Shown here: positions 43,261-56,800 of the stretch, piece after piece
Numbering within the stretch: position 1 is the first letter of the stretch
Layout of the letters: each line of letters opens with the position of its first letter
Origin: Patagioenas fasciata
Lineage: Eukaryota; Chordata; Aves; Columbiformes; Columbidae
Assembly (NCBI RefSeq): GCF_037038585.1
Contig: NC_092523.1
Coordinates: 29,765,501 to 29,829,500 of the forward strand
Direction of reading: 5' to 3'
Length of the DNA stretch: 64,000 nucleotides
Translations under genes and position numbers: made by a program
Notes under the pieces: generated by a model
Told to the model about the DNA's origin: nothing
What the model saw: the letters and a program-made list of their open reading frames with translations, nothing else
The model's database searches: none

Positions 43261-44909
43261 ATTCTGCTTTACAATAGAAGCAGGTATTAGATAGTCTTCT
43301 CAGGTTTATTCAAGTCCCACATATTCATGATTGATAAGAATACAATTCGTGTTTTTCTGTTCTTTAATAACACAGCCCAAAAATTAAGCACTTCTTTCTT
43401 GGCTCAAGTGTAACATTTCATCCAGCCTACAACACCACCTCAGTATTTTTTTTCAGCAGGGAGAAATAATATGCTCAGGTTGAGCTGATACCTTTTCCAC
43501 TTCTTTTTTTTTTTTTGGAAGGTGTCTTAGAGAGTGTGGATTTGTTGTCATTTTTTGTGTTCAGCAACTAAACTGAAAGAATCTCACCAACTTCAAACCA
43601 TTATTCACACAGCCCTAGTCCCAGCTAGGAACTCCTGGGAGAGATCTCAGGGCACAAGCTGATAGGGACTTCTGAAGTGTATCAATAGTTGCCAAAGTAC
43701 AAGCAGTGCTTTATAGCGATGGTTTGAAATGACGTAAATCGACTTTACCAAATCAGTGCAAATAGCAGTTACAGAGCATGTCTTGATAGCAAGTGACTCC
43801 TTTCTCAATTAATGCTTGCCAGTCCATTTAAACAGCAGTTGGGGAAACATTCAAACTGGTTCTTTCCAGGTAAATAATTTTCTTCACAAATATTTTCACG
43901 GTCAGGAGAACTGGATGGTAACTGAAGAATCTTGTGGGACATTATGTAGGGTCCCCACAATGGAGGGACATAAGAACATAAAGAACTGTAAGATCCAGGA
44001 AAGGGCATAGCAAGGGCTAAGAGCTGCTACAGACAGCTACTGACCTGGCTCTCACAGTCCCTCTGAAGAACTATTTTAATCTCAGCACAGAGGAAGCCTT
44101 GTTTCAAGTATGGTACAGTCAAAATTTATTTGCACAGCTGATAACTTAAATGTGATTAATCACTTTAAAGTTGTAATAAAGAAGTTGATTTTTAACACTC
44201 ATGTCCCAAAATCTTCTTCTTACAAAGTAGAGAAGTTCACCACAAATTATTGTCTATTTGCCTGTTAATTTTTGTCTTGTTTTACTTCATGTCCACTTTT
44301 ATGAGACAGTGGCCATCATTTGTCCCAAAGAAAAGAACTGTTCCACTAGTGGTAAGTTCTGTTTCTATTCAGACTCATCTTCCAGGATACAAATTAATTT
44401 GAAAAAATTTGAAAAGGGACAGGTAAAATATCTCAGCTTATTTGCTGGTCTAATTCCTCTGTTTACAAGGATGCAAATCAACTTTCTGCAGTCAGCAAAA
44501 GCAAACTACCTCAGTTCTTGCAACCAGAGCCTTCACCCCAAAACAAGAAACCCTAACCCAGAAATCTGTTTTCTACGTATTTTGTATGTATGCCTTTGTG
44601 AACAAGCTGACTGACTGATTGCACTGTTTTCTGGCAAGTCTCATCCAAGCAGAAACATCATAGCAAATATCGTAACACATTCCCGCTGTTTTCTGCTGTG
44701 GCTGTAGCTAAATGAACCCTCTGAACATTTAGTAGCTGATGTGAGGCAGTGTGGCTTCCAGAAGAAAAGCATCAACAGGAAAGAAAAGGAAGTGACCAGG
44801 TACTGGCTGTATTCCCCAATGGCTTTGTCTCACCAAAGGTTGTCACCAACCGAAGGTTAAAAAATACATTCCACTCTGTTTTCTGGAGGGGGATGCCCAA
44901 ACAAGCTGT

Positions 44910-45010
44910 GCACAAAATTCATAGAATTATCATTAAGGCCAAAAGGAAATGTTAGGACATGTAGTCTGACCTTTGAAAACTGCAGGCAATACAGGGAGAC
45001 CACTGGAACA
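44910..45010 (-). mobile_element. Probable ancient CR1-like 3' end
   Basis: TTCATAGAATTATCATTAAG followed by GCCAAAAGGAAATGTTAGGA and GTAGTCTGACCT resembles the inverted 3' end of old CR1-type repeats shared by reptiles and birds. It is short and diverged. A chance match is possible. Confidence 0.5.
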
Positions 45011-47219
45011 ATGTTCTCCATTATTTAAGTGCAAATGCTGTTAGAAGAAGCCTATCTACTAGCAGCTTGAGCCTGACTGAAGTTAGAGCCAGGCAGCAAA
45101 TAGTTTGTGAAGGGCTCAGAGCCTCCATGTTGGCAACCTTAGCACTGTGTTGAAATTATTCTAAAAAGACAAAGGATAACTATACACTCATATATATGGA
45201 GGCTATAATATATACATATACCTGTATGTAAACATACACATACATCTATACTTTGTGGGAGGTCAGGAATAGTTTTAGAATTCTACTAGTGTAGCATTTA
45301 TTAACCACACAGTAAACATGGCTGATAAGCATTTTGAAATTCTGAATTTCTGTTTCAGTGCTTGCAAGAAATGCATTATCATCCTCATCCTTTCAGTTGT
45401 GTGAATAAAAAAGGTGACCCTCCCTGTAACACTCATAGCAAGCATTGAGGACACTCCTTTCCTCCTGCCCAGACTCAGAATGGGCTGTTTAAAGCTAACA
45501 AGGCCAAGGAAGGTCTAAGGAAAGCCCAGACCCTTGGGAGGCATTGGAGGGTTTCCTAGAGACCCATCCTGCAGCCAAGGGAGCAGCCTCGGAGAGCACC
45601 CAGGTCTGTTCCTTTCCATCCTCAGGATCACATTTTCCAGGCGAGGTTTTCCATCACAGACCAGGAAAACCGATATGCAGGAGGCCACATGGTGGAGTGC
45701 TGCCAGAATGTCCTCCGGCGTGTTGCTTTCTCTGCAGAGGCTATGCTTCAGCTGTAGCATTTCCAGTTGAGACTAACAGAGTAAGGCTGGGCAATGGAGA
45801 AGAGGCGATATCGAAATTGTGAGTCCAAGAATTACATGGCGCAAGCTACACAGGTGCAAAAGTAGACAGCAATGCCAAATATCCAGGTTTAAATTGATAG
45901 GAAGGGCTTTCTCCAGAAGTCACAACTATCACCTTTAGAATTTATTATGCAAGCAGCCATTTAGGGCAAAAGCCTTATATGATTGTCATGGACCTCAGAT
46001 AATCTGGTTTTGGACTTTTTTCCACAAAATGCCACAGGACAAGAGTCAGCAGGAATTCTCCACAAGCCTGAAATTAGACTCTTTATTGCAGGAAACACTA
46101 TGCCAGCACCGAAATGTTGGCACCACATACCTCCTTATTCTTTGACATCTGCTGACTGTTGTGTGCCAAGAAAAAGGTAACCGAGCACTTCAAGGAAGGA
46201 AGGCATTGAACTCAGCATCACTGATACCTGCCAACAAGACTTACTTTATTTTAGATTACTTGGAAATATAGGAATTTTTGTTTTATAAAGGGTTATCATC
46301 TAGGCATATCATCTAGGCAATTTCTAAATTCTTAAAAAGCTCACTATCTTTTTTTTTAACCCAGAAAATGTAGTAACTGGAGTCAGTGAAGAATGAATCT
46401 CTCGAACATCCACAGATGTATGAATATTCACTACATTGAATAGTACTCTCTGTCTCTTCATTCATTCCCCTTTGCCTCATCCATAAAGCCACTTACTTTA
46501 TTCACACAGTTTAACTGTGCATTTGTAACCCTCTTGTCAATGTTTCATACGCTAGATTTTTTTCCATGTGAACCTGTGAAAATATTTTGATTGAACTGGT
46601 GCAAAAATATTTCAGGCAAATCCATGGTATGAATGTCAAAATACGCTAGGAGAATAACACACCTACTAATGTATAATAACATTACCCAATTATTAAAGGA
46701 AACAAGTGGGAAAATATAGGTGTATGATTTCTAGCTAGTAAGTGAAAAAAATGACAGGCCCTGATTAAAAGCTGTTAAAGGACTTTGCATTCTGGTATTT
46801 TTCCTTGATTCATTTGACCCACTGAGCATGGCCCCAGCCAGCCAGGAGAACAAAGGTAAGTAGGGAGGTTTACCATGCTCGCCTGGTGCAGTCAGCGAAA
46901 GTTACTTTCTGTAGTCTCCAGCTTTCCTCTTGGATGTGCATGTCACCAGGAAAACTGAGTACGGGCTTACTACTTTCTCTTCCGCCCCTTTAGCTCCACA
47001 TGTTTCCTGACCCTTGGCTCCTATGCTGAAAGGACTTGCCACCTGCTAGCACAACCACATCCTGTACCTTCCTCGGGTCCAGGGTTCACTATTTTAATCA
47101 GCTTGGGTGATAGCTGTGTGATGGGAACATATTTAGGTTCAAACCATCCTTGCAATTGGAAAACAAAGCAGTGTTTCTCCACTCTGATGTGCAGCAGGCA
47201 TAGCTAAACAGTAAAAAGA

Positions 47220-47428
47220 AATCATAGAATCATTTTGGTTGGAAGAGACTCTCAAGATCATCAAGTCCAACCATTAACTTCACGTTGTTACTAAACCATG
47301 TCCCTAAGAGCGTCATCTGTATGTCTTTCAAACACCTCCAGGGATGGCGACCCAACCATATCCCTGGGCAGCCCGTTCCAATGCCTGACAACGCTTTCCC
47401 TGAAGAAACTTTCCTTTTGACAGTAACC
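47220..47428 (-). mobile_element. CR1 LINE fragment, 3' end, inverted
   Basis: Reads as an inverted CR1 3' end: ATCATAGAATCATTTTGGTT, GGAAGAGACTCTCAAGATCA, AAGTCCAACCATTAAC, CACCTCCAGGGATGGCGACC, CCCTGGGCAGCCCGTTCCAA and CTGAAGAAACTTTCC. About 200 bases are kept, truncated at the element's 5' side. Moderate divergence. Confidence 0.93.
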
Positions 47429-50400
47429 CAAATTCAGTAACCCTTAATTTCTCTGAAGTCAATAATGAATTTGCCTCAGACTGATGAAGGAAGAAATGCC
47501 AAGTAATTCTTCATCTGAAATATCATCCTCTGGTTGCAGTATCTGGAGTCCCCACATGGACACTTCCACCAACTAGTAAAAAAACTGTCACTCTTGGGCT
47601 TATATCTACTTATTTTCTTAAAAAGCAACACTCAGTGTTATATGTGAGAAGGGACCTATGCAAAGAAGGACACTGACTTTCATCTATCATGGAGTGTTTG
47701 CACTGCCTGTAGAAATCTGTTGGTTTTGTAAAAAGAAAAAACAGAACTTAAAAGGTTGTGTTCTCAGGGCAGGAATTCAGTTACAATTGGTTTGAATACT
47801 TGGTGAGGTTATTTCCACCAGTAGAGTTAATCTAGATTTCTTCAGTATGAACAGGTCAGATTTAATTCTTGCTGGTTGGCTTTTATCAAGCATCTACCTA
47901 AAGTCATTACTTTTATCAGTTGGAGATGAAAAAGATTCAATCTTCCACTGTTAGTGTGGCAGGGCTTTTTATGCAGTAGGAACAGAAAGCTCATTTTCTT
48001 ACAAACATCAATACCCAGTGACAGATAGGTGAGTTTCTGATACAGCAAAATCTGTATGAAATTTTGGAGATACTATTTGGTGACAGTCTTAACCTGGAAG
48101 AAATTTACTTTAGAAGGTGACATGGCACAACAGCAGATCGGGCAGCTCCACACTTTATCCATCCCATAGAATGCTTCGTATGTTGTCCTCTTCCAGGAGT
48201 AGAGGAAACTGCCCCTGCCTTTAGCTCAGCCACTGCCATTTACTTTAGTGGTAGCCATATGGCACTTTGGAAATGCAGCCTTCAAGCCCCAGAGGAACTG
48301 TAATGGACCGCATGAGGAAGAATTTTCATCTCGGTGTCAGATGCCAGGAAAGTCTCTGCAAAATAAAATTTTATGAAGGCTGGAAATCTCTGGGTTTGTT
48401 ACGTTAACTTTAGGGGTAGAAAAATGCTCTAGTTATGAGAGAATTGTATGGTGGGACAATGACAAAGCATCTGAACACTTAGATTATCTTCTGAACATGT
48501 TAGTGAGAAAAGTATCTCATGAGTTCTCACCTTATCAATAAAAGTCTTATAGGCACAGATAATTTTCCACCTATGAAACCCTTCTCAAAATGCCATTTGT
48601 CAATCAAGAGGTTGTGTTGTCTAAATATTTAGGTTTTCCAAAGGTCCAGTTGGAGTCTGACAGTCATCATGCAATGTCAGCAACTACAGTTTTGAATTAT
48701 ATTAAACAGAAAGTGCATAAAACCCAAGCCACCCACTTATTGGATATGTGAGTTGACTACTGTGTTATATATAAAATGAGCTACCCCGAACAGCCTTTCC
48801 TAAAATAAAGGCTGTATAGTCTTGTAATGGCCCAGTGAAGCCAGCATAGGAACAGGAACCACTGTGCCCAGTTTCCGAATCACAGTGGAGGAGAGGAGCA
48901 TGGAGGTGCTAAAGCCGGCATCACTCTGGCTGTTGAGGCAGCACAACATACAGGTCTGATGTCCAGGTCCAACAGGGACCTCCAAGCAAACGCAAATGCT
49001 AGACGGAGCTGTTCGTTCAGTGGAAATTCTTTTAAATCCTAGTTTTGGGTGGAGGGTCCACATAAATCCTGTTTGAGGTAAGTCCTTTTTGTGCTTCTGG
49101 TCCTTTGATGCACAAAGGATTTAAAGTGCAGCTGTGTATTTATTTTACAATGCATTCAACGTGTATACTTTTGAATGATAAGATGGTTTATCTGCAGTTT
49201 GCTTAATCTTTTCCTGTCATTCGTGGAGATTAAGCACCATTTTCACTGTAAACATTCCTTCTGCTCCTCTCATGATTCCCTAAGGATACACCAGTTCAGA
49301 TATCCCTTCAAATAATGAACAGGCAAGGACTAATAAATATTTCACACATAAAAGGGATCTTGTAGCAAAAGGCTCTGATAGCCCCCTTCATTACAGGAGA
49401 TATTTCCATTTGATTTTTACTTCTTGAATCCTTTCTTAAAACTCAGAGCCGAACATGGATTTCCAGTGAAAGTGGCAAGCACACCCTGACCTAGATAAAA
49501 CGAGATGATGGGAAATAAACTGCCAGGAAGCAAAGCCTTTATTTTGAATGCAGAGTTACACCCGTTTGCACTTCCTATACCGTATTTTAAATAAGTGACT
49601 GTTCAATATCCCAGCCCGATGAAGATTACAATACATTTCTCCATTATCATCTAAAGCATACTGGACTTTTAAGACTAAAGATTAAGTAAGGGGAAAGTGA
49701 AAACATAAATTATGGTGAAATTTCGGAACTTATCAACTCTGAACAAAGAAAGAAAAATCCAAGAAGACTCATACAAATTTCCTACACCTGGATTTTCATT
49801 AAGAGTTGCCGGTCTACTGCATTTTGGAGCTAAATTCTTTTGATGGTGAAACAAGCTGAAATCTTACCTTTTTTTTCAATGGTTCTGTACATTCCTGATG
49901 CTCAGTCTGGGCAGAAATTATGCACAAAGCTCCTTTTTTTTTTTCCCGAATTTTAAAGTTATTCCTTCCTTCATTTTGTCTGCTGCCCAAGTACTCACTA
50001 TGAGAAAAAAGCGTGAGAGGAACCTGTGTATGTCTAGACACCTAATTCCTTTTTAACAAGTTTCTTTCAGTACCTTTACTTGGAGGAAATAACTCCACAG
50101 ATATGCAAATTCATTTGAATAGTCTCTTGTTTTAAAATAAAAGTTACTGTTTAAGAAGACAGGGAAATGGTGGTTTTTCTTTGAAATAAGGTTTGATTCC
50201 AGGGCTGGAAAAACTTGTGATTTCTGCCACCTGTTTCTCAGAAGCTGGTGATTTTGTTGTAGGACATCTCACCAGCTCCTGTGACAGCTTTTAAATCCTT
50301 GTGGCTTACAATCCAGCATAATATCTCAGAATGAGTGCCTATTTTGTGAAAAGACTATAAACTGCTGTGGTTTGGTAAGCGCAAGAGCCTTCAGGAAAAG

Positions 50401-51539
50401 AGAAGACTGAACAGATAGGGACCTGGACACCTAAATCCATCATGTTTTACCAGGTATGTATCCTGCTCCTGAGGTCTTTCCAGAGACCCTCTAGCCATGT
50501 GGTTGTCACATCCAGATAAACACCCCTAGAGAAAGATGAAGGATCACTCAACACAGAAGTGGTTTTGGAGCTTCCCCTGCCACTTTCTAATATGTTGCTG
50601 AAACCAGGTCATGCTCATCATTTGCTAACAAAAAATAGTCAAAAATCAGTTGCTGCCAACATGGGCACAAGACCTCTGCATTCACCCAGAGGTGTGCTGT
50701 TGATGCCATCGCTTGGCCCTTCATCTTCCTTCTGTGTAAAAAGTGTAACTGTGCTCCCTGTTCTGGAAAGGGAACTGCAAATGAGTGTGAAATTATGTAT
50801 TTGGCAGCTAAACAGATTTTTGACTGTGTAGCTGCAGTAATAGCCAAATCTGCTAGATGGTCAGGTTTCAAAATCTTGTGATTGAATCATTCGCCATGAC
50901 ACACATGTACTGACACTAATGGAACAACATTGATTTAGGAATTGTGTTTTACTAGTAGTATTCATCTCAACTGGACACAGATGCTTTCACCTACATTACT
51001 CACAAGCAGCAGCAGGTTCAAGCCCTGATCTTGTGGCCTCACAAGTGTGGTAAGATGAAACTGCTTCTGAGAAAGATGGTCCCATCCTCCCCACGAGCCT
51101 CAGATATGCATCTCTGTTGCTTTTTTAGGGCTAGCATTAGTGCTACAGCCCTAGAAGAAACACAGTTCCCTCCTGCCCTCAACACTGATCTCCCCAGTCC
51201 TGACTTTAGGGCGAATCTGACCACCAGCAGCCCAGCTGATGGCTCAGACATGGCCTCTGAAAATGAAACTGAATATTTCACCTATTCCAGCATGATACAG
51301 ACTGAAATGAAAGGGATAAATACCTTCCGACAGCCCCAAGCATAAATTGTCATTGCTCCTCTCTACAGCTGTAACTGCATAGTTAGAGGGAGTCAGTCCA
51401 TTGATCTCACCTGGCAGAAAACAAACCCACTTCCAAGAAACAGTTTTCCATCAGATCAGCTCAACGGACCAATGCAACCCATAATCATGCAATTGCTAAA
51501 GAGTTGTGAATGCGTGATAAAAACTGGGAAGCAGAGATC

Positions 51540-53859
51540 ACCTTCTACTGTTTACAAACAAAGAAGGGCTGGTGGGAGATGTAGTGGTTGGCGACCGCCT
51601 GGGGCATAGCGACCACGAAATAATAGAATTTTCAATAGTTAGAGATGCAAGGAGAGCCACCAATAAAACCTCTACACTGGACTTCCGGAGGGCAGATTTT
51701 TGCCTATTCAGAAGTCTAGTTCAGAGCATACCCTGGGAAACAATGCTTAAAAACAAGGGGGCCCAGGAGGGTTGGACATACTTCAAGCGGGAGGTTTTGA
51801 GGGCACAGGATCAGGCTATACCAGTGCGCCGAAAGGCTAGCCGACAGGGAAGACAACCGGCTTGGCTAAACAGGGAGATTTTGAAGGAAATCAGAAATAA
51901 AAAGAGAGTTTACAGACTGTGGAAAAAAGGGCTGGCTACCTATGAAGAATTTAGGAAAATAGCTAGATCGTGCAGGAAAAAAATCAGGGAAACAAAAGTG
52001 CAGTTTGAAGTTAATTTGGCCAATTCTGTTAGGGATAATAAAAAGTCCTTCTTTAAATATGTTAATAACAAAAGGAGGGGCAAGGAAAACCTCCATTCTC
52101 TACTGGACTTTGAGGGAAATATAGTTAACAAAGATGAGGAGAAAGCTGAGGTACTTAATACCTACTTTGCCTCAATATTTACCAGTCAAACAGATGGCCC
52201 TCAGGATAACTGGCCTCTGGAGATGGTTGACAGGAATAGGAAGCCAAATAGTCCCCTTGTATTCCAAGAGGAAATAGTTGGTGGCTTACTGAGCCATCTG
52301 GATCCTCATAAGTCTATGGGACCAGACGGGATCCATCCTAGGGTGATGAGGGAGCTAGCAGAAGAGCTCGCCAAGCCGCTCTCCATCATCTTCCAACAGT
52401 CTTGGCTCACTGGGGAGGTCCCAAATGATTGGAAACTGGCAAATGTTACCCCAATCCACAAAAAGGGCTGCAAAGCTGACCCTGGCAACTACAGGCCTGT
52501 CAGCCTGACCTCGGTGCCTGGCAGGGTGATGGAGCAGATCATCCTGAATGCAATCACACAGCACCTCCAGGATGGACCAGGGATCAGACCCAGCCAGCAT
52601 GGGTTTAGGAGGGGCAGGTCCTGTCTGACCAACCTGATTTCCTTTTATGATCAGGTGACCCACCTAGTGGATGAGGGGAAAGCTGTAGATGTGATCTATC
52701 TAGACTTCAGCAAAGCCTTTGACACTGTCTCCCATAATATACTCCTTCAAAAGCTGATAGCCCATGGCTTGGACAAGTGCACTCTCTGCTGGGTTAAGAA
52801 CTGGCTGGAGGGCCGGGCCCAGAGAGTGCTGGTAAATGGGGCTGCATCTAGCTGGCGGCCAGTCACTAGTGGTGTCCCCCAGGGGTCTGTGTTGGGTCCA
52901 GTCCTGTTTAACATCTTTATTGATGATTTAGATGAGGGGATTGAGACCACCATCAGCAAATTTGCTGATGACACCAAGTTGGGGGGCAGTGTTGACCTGC
53001 TGGAAGGCAGGAGGGCTCTGCAAAGAGATCTGGATAGACTGGAAAAATGGGCTGATTCCAATGGGATGAAGTTCAACAAGGCCAAGTGCCGGGTCCTGCA
53101 CTTTGGCCACAACAACCCCCTTCAGCGCTACAGGCTGGGCACAGAGTGGCTGGAGAGCAGCCAGACAGAAAGGGACCTGGGGGTACTGATTGACAGCAAG
53201 CTCAACATGAGCCAACAGTCTGCCCAGGTGGCCAAGAAGGCCAATGGTATCCTGGCCTGTATCAAAAATAGTGTGGTCAGCAGGACAAGGGAAGTGATCC
53301 TTCCCCTGTACTCTGCATTGGTGAGGCCACACCTGGAGTATTGTGTTCAGTTCTGGGCCCCTCAGTTCAGGAGGGATATTGAGGTGCTGGAGCGGGTCCA
53401 GAGAAGAGCAACAAGACTGGTGAAGGGACTTGAGCACATGACCTATGGTGAGAGGCTGAGGGAGCTGGGGTTGTTCAGCCTGGAGAGGAGGAGGCTTAGA
53501 GGTGACCTCATTGCTCTCTATAACTACCTGAAGGGAAGTTATAGTCAGGTGGGAACTGGTCTCTTCTCCCAGGCAGTTAGCAATAGGACAAGGGGACATG
53601 GGCTTAAACTCTGCCAGGGGAAGTTTAGGCTGGATATTAGGAAGAAGTTCTTTACGGAAAGAGTGATCAGGCATTGGAATGGCCTGCCTAGGGAGGTGGT
53701 GGACTCACCGTCCCTGGAGGTTTTTAAACTGAGATTGGACATGGCTCTTAGTGCCATGATCTAGTAAATGGGCTGAAGTTGGACCAAGGGTTGGACTTGA
53801 TGATCTCTGAGGTCTTTTCCAACCTAGCCAATTCTGTGATTCTGTGATTCTGTGATTCT
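51540..53859 (+). mobile_element. Young 5'-truncated CR1 LINE retrotransposon
   Basis: A CR1 copy of about 2.3 kb. Homology appears to start near 51540, within the endonuclease domain (frame reads [20 protein letters not shown]). It runs through the reverse transcriptase to the stop at 53762-53764, then a 95-bp 3' UTR ending in three ATTCTGTG octamers at 53831-53854 plus a partial unit. Truncated 5' ends are usual for CR1. The exact left junction was judged by eye and no target-site duplication was recognised. Confidence 0.95.
51572..53764 (+). CDS. CR1 ORF2 fragment: endonuclease end and reverse transcriptase
   Basis: An open frame of 730 codons with no internal stop. The frame continues upstream of the GTG at 51572, so the coordinate is only the first permitted start, not a true initiation site. 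It begins in the last part of the APE-type endonuclease ([10 protein letters not shown]). The reverse transcriptase follows: motif [11 protein letters not shown] (Asp378 and Asp384), [20 protein letters not shown], and the catalytic FADDTKLGG at about residues 464-472. The C-terminal region has the CR1 [18 protein letters not shown] segment. Lacking most of the endonuclease and a promoter, the copy should not be mobile. The intact frame shows recent insertion. Confidence 0.93.
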   Translation: MGDVVVGDRLGHSDHEIIEFSIVRDARRATNKTSTLDFRRADFCLFRSLVQSIPWETMLKNKGAQEGWTYFKREVLRAQDQAIPVRRKASRQGRQPAWLNREILKEIRNKKRVYRLWKKGLATYEEFRKIARSCRKKIRETKVQFEVNLANSVRDNKKSFFKYVNNKRRGKENLHSLLDFEGNIVNKDEEKAEVLNTYFASIFTSQTDGPQDNWPLEMVDRNRKPNSPLVFQEEIVGGLLSHLDPHKSMGPDGIHPRVMRELAEELAKPLSIIFQQSWLTGEVPNDWKLANVTPIHKKGCKADPGNYRPVSLTSVPGRVMEQIILNAITQHLQDGPGIRPSQHGFRRGRSCLTNLISFYDQVTHLVDEGKAVDVIYLDFSKAFDTVSHNILLQKLIAHGLDKCTLCWVKNWLEGRAQRVLVNGAASSWRPVTSGVPQGSVLGPVLFNIFIDDLDEGIETTISKFADDTKLGGSVDLLEGRRALQRDLDRLEKWADSNGMKFNKAKCRVLHFGHNNPLQRYRLGTEWLESSQTERDLGVLIDSKLNMSQQSAQVAKKANGILACIKNSVVSRTREVILPLYSALVRPHLEYCVQFWAPQFRRDIEVLERVQRRATRLVKGLEHMTYGERLRELGLFSLERRRLRGDLIALYNYLKGSYSQVGTGLFSQAVSNRTRGHGLKLCQGKFRLDIRKKFFTERVIRHWNGLPREVVDSPSLEVFKLRLDMALSAMI

Positions 53860-56800
53860 TGTTAACAGTGAGCAGTTAGGTCAGTTTTGCTAAATCATAT
53901 AATTGCACGGTATTGCTGCTATCTCAACTGAGTCTAGTGGTTTGTGTTCTCTGCAAAGCTTCCTGTTTTCCAAAAAAAATCATCTCCAGAACTGTCATAA
54001 GCATCAGTGTCACTTGCCTTTGCAGGCTGAATCACATTCATGATTCCCTTTTTGTGCTCTCCTTTCCCTTCCTGAGGGCACAGAATCTGGACAACTGCTC
54101 TGCAAACAGCTTTTCATCAACCTTGACTTCATGCAAGTTTTGCTTTTCTTTCTCCTTTTGCAAGCTATTGATAAAAATAAGTTCATACACCACTAAAAAG
54201 CAAAGTCCTCCTCTGATACAATCACATTTCAAGAACGTGATTGACTACTAGTAACTGCTGAGTTTTGACTATTTGTAAGCACTTCGTTAGAGTGACGTGG
54301 TTCAGAGTGCCAGCAGGCTTTGAAATGAAGAGGAAGCCTTTCCAACAAGCTCTCAGCAAGGTATGTGAGGAAGGCTGGAGCAGATGGGCAAAGAAACAAC
54401 TCTGGGGCTCCTGGCGTGTTTGATGGAAATGAAATAACATCAGCAAATTTGTAAAAGCTGACTGAGGCCTTTTCAAAGAAGCACAACAGCTGCAGGGCTG
54501 ACTTTGAGGCTGTCATCCTGTGCTGTGCGGTGCACTTTGACCACACTCTCGCAAACAGTCTTCCGATTACAGGCAGACTCAGTCACTTCGCCGGAGAAAA
54601 TACTGGGTGAAATGATACACCGCCATGCCAAAACACCCAGGCACTCCACATACAACAGCTAGCGACAAGCAGATTCACAGAAAGAGTAGTAACAATGAGG
54701 ATGTTCATAACTACCAATAAAAGCAGCAGCACCACAGTGCAGGAAGAAGAGGTGGGAGAGGTCATAAAATTTAATAGGGTTTATTGACAAAAAGCTTTGT
54801 TTTTAAATAAGCAACTCTCTTCCCTAAAGAAGATAATTGAGTTTGGACATCACCTCTAACAAGAGTTGTGCTCTGGCCCCATGCACGTCCATTTACTCAT
54901 GGTTTGTTTCAGCTTGGTCTTGCAAGGTCCTGCCCTCACTATTCCTGAAGAGGTTCGGGTTTGTGTGCTCAGTTTTAGGCATGTATGTGGCTCCTATGCC
55001 TTCCACAAACAGGGAAAGTGTTTTAAGGCTGACATGTGCTAAGTTGACACGCACTATGGGACGGCAGCTGGGACATTCAGCTGCAGCACCTCATGAGATT
55101 GAGCCTCACATGATTAAAAGCTGAGACTTAACATGTTGTTCTCCTATGTCTCACTGGACTCACAGAGTTGACATTAGGCTGTGTATCATTTGGGGCAAAA
55201 GTGACTTTTCTACTGAGAGCAGGAGTATGTCTTAAGGAGTGATTAATTTTGCTGTGTGCTGCAGCTTCCATTACAGTGCTTTAGTTCAAGTGCTGCTTCT
55301 TGCCTCAGGGAATATTTTCCCACTCTCTAGTTGTTTATAATAATGAAAAGGCTGGTCTTGATTTGGAAACAGCAATGTGCACAGATAAGATAAAATTGCT
55401 GCTGAGGAATTAAGAGCAGTCCTTTCTTTGCATTACCACTTGCTGAACGTCTGCTCTCTTATATCCAGCCTCCTCTGTCTCACAAGCAAGAAGCAGAGCC
55501 CAGCACTATAGATGCTGCTCAGCCAGTTTCCCAGACATCAGGAAATTAACATTTTGACAACTTAGCCAAAATAACAGAATAGCTAAAGTTAACAGGATAG
55601 CAGCTGTGAGGACTTATTTCTCACATGGGGCTTACCCACAACTGTTGTTGCATGCTGAGGTGGAGTGATAGGACCCCAAGGTCTTTCTTAATTTTGTGTA
55701 TTTATTAATAGAAATAGCTTATTGAAGAAGGGGATAGACTAACACTCCTGAAGTGTGAAGTCTAAAGCCCTCTGATTTCTAACAGAGAAGAAGGTAGCCT
55801 TTCTGTGTTGTAACACCAGTATTTTCAGTCATCATCCAGGTGACCGCATTTGGAAAGGGAAGATTAAGTTCTGCTTGAGTGTTAACTCAATCCTAAGTCT
55901 AAAGATCTCAGCAAGAGGGTTTTTCTTTGGTGTTGGATTAGGTTTCTTTCCAAAAAGGGGACAAACAGGAAATGGGGATCTCTCCTGCACCAGGCCGTGC
56001 CCCTGCTGGGTTGTTCCACCCCAGCACACTAGGTAGGAGCAGGGCAGCCCCTGTTTCCCACCTCCCTGTGGCAGCATGATGAATGATGGGTTCCCAGGGC
56101 TACAGCTCAAAAGAGAGAGACCAGGAAAATCCCGTATCTCTGTGAGTCATGAAGGCAAGATAGATGTGCAAAGTCTTTTGTTGAAGGGTTAGGACAGTTC
56201 CTGCACATCAGGACTATCTACATCGACGCAGGACATCTGGTCTCCCAGACTCAGCCAAAATGGACCAACACAGTCTCTTGCAGCAGGATTTGTGGTCATC
56301 TATCCTGTGGGAATGGGAAGCAGATCCATGAATGCACTGCATTACCGTGTGTGACCATCATTCCCACAAAGAATGGCTGAACAATGAATCACTGGAGCAG
56401 GGAGTTTTGCCCAGGTGTAGGAAGTTAGATTTCTAGAAATTTGAGCAAGTGTTCAGCCTACATCTCTGGAATTGGGAGCCGCAGATGGTAGTCAGGGGGA
56501 ACTCAGTATCTCAAGACTGTGTGATGGATGAAATAAGACACAAAATGCTCCAGACTGCCTCCCGATTAGCATGTCTGTGTGTGCCGCCCTCAGAGAGATC
56601 TTCTAGCTAGATTGCAGATGCATCTTCATTCCCAGGTCGGTCACACCTACCCCAGGTATTTCTATACTAGGATTCGGAGCACAGTGTGCTCCTATATGGT
56701 TTTACAACGTCCATCATCAGATGCCTTCCTGAGGTAATCAGTTTCACTTAGCTGTATATAGAATGACCTTTTTGTAATCAATTCTCCCAATAATTCTCAA

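Larger units (their letters stand above)
36991..51539. other. Upstream intergenic DNA, no gene seen
   Basis: About 14.5 kb upstream of KDR. Frames are short and unlike known proteins. It holds CR1 fragments (listed separately), homopolymer tracts near 41830-41856 and 43503-43517, and a TA/CATA-rich low-complexity stretch near 45185-45245. A GC-rich block at about 40180-40470 is followed by SOX/FOX/homeobox-like motifs. No promoter or exon could be supported. Confidence 0.6.

Noticed and set aside
51866..53757. Antisense frames inside the CR1, up to 248 codons
   Set aside because: Shadows of the intact sense ORF2; no motifs.
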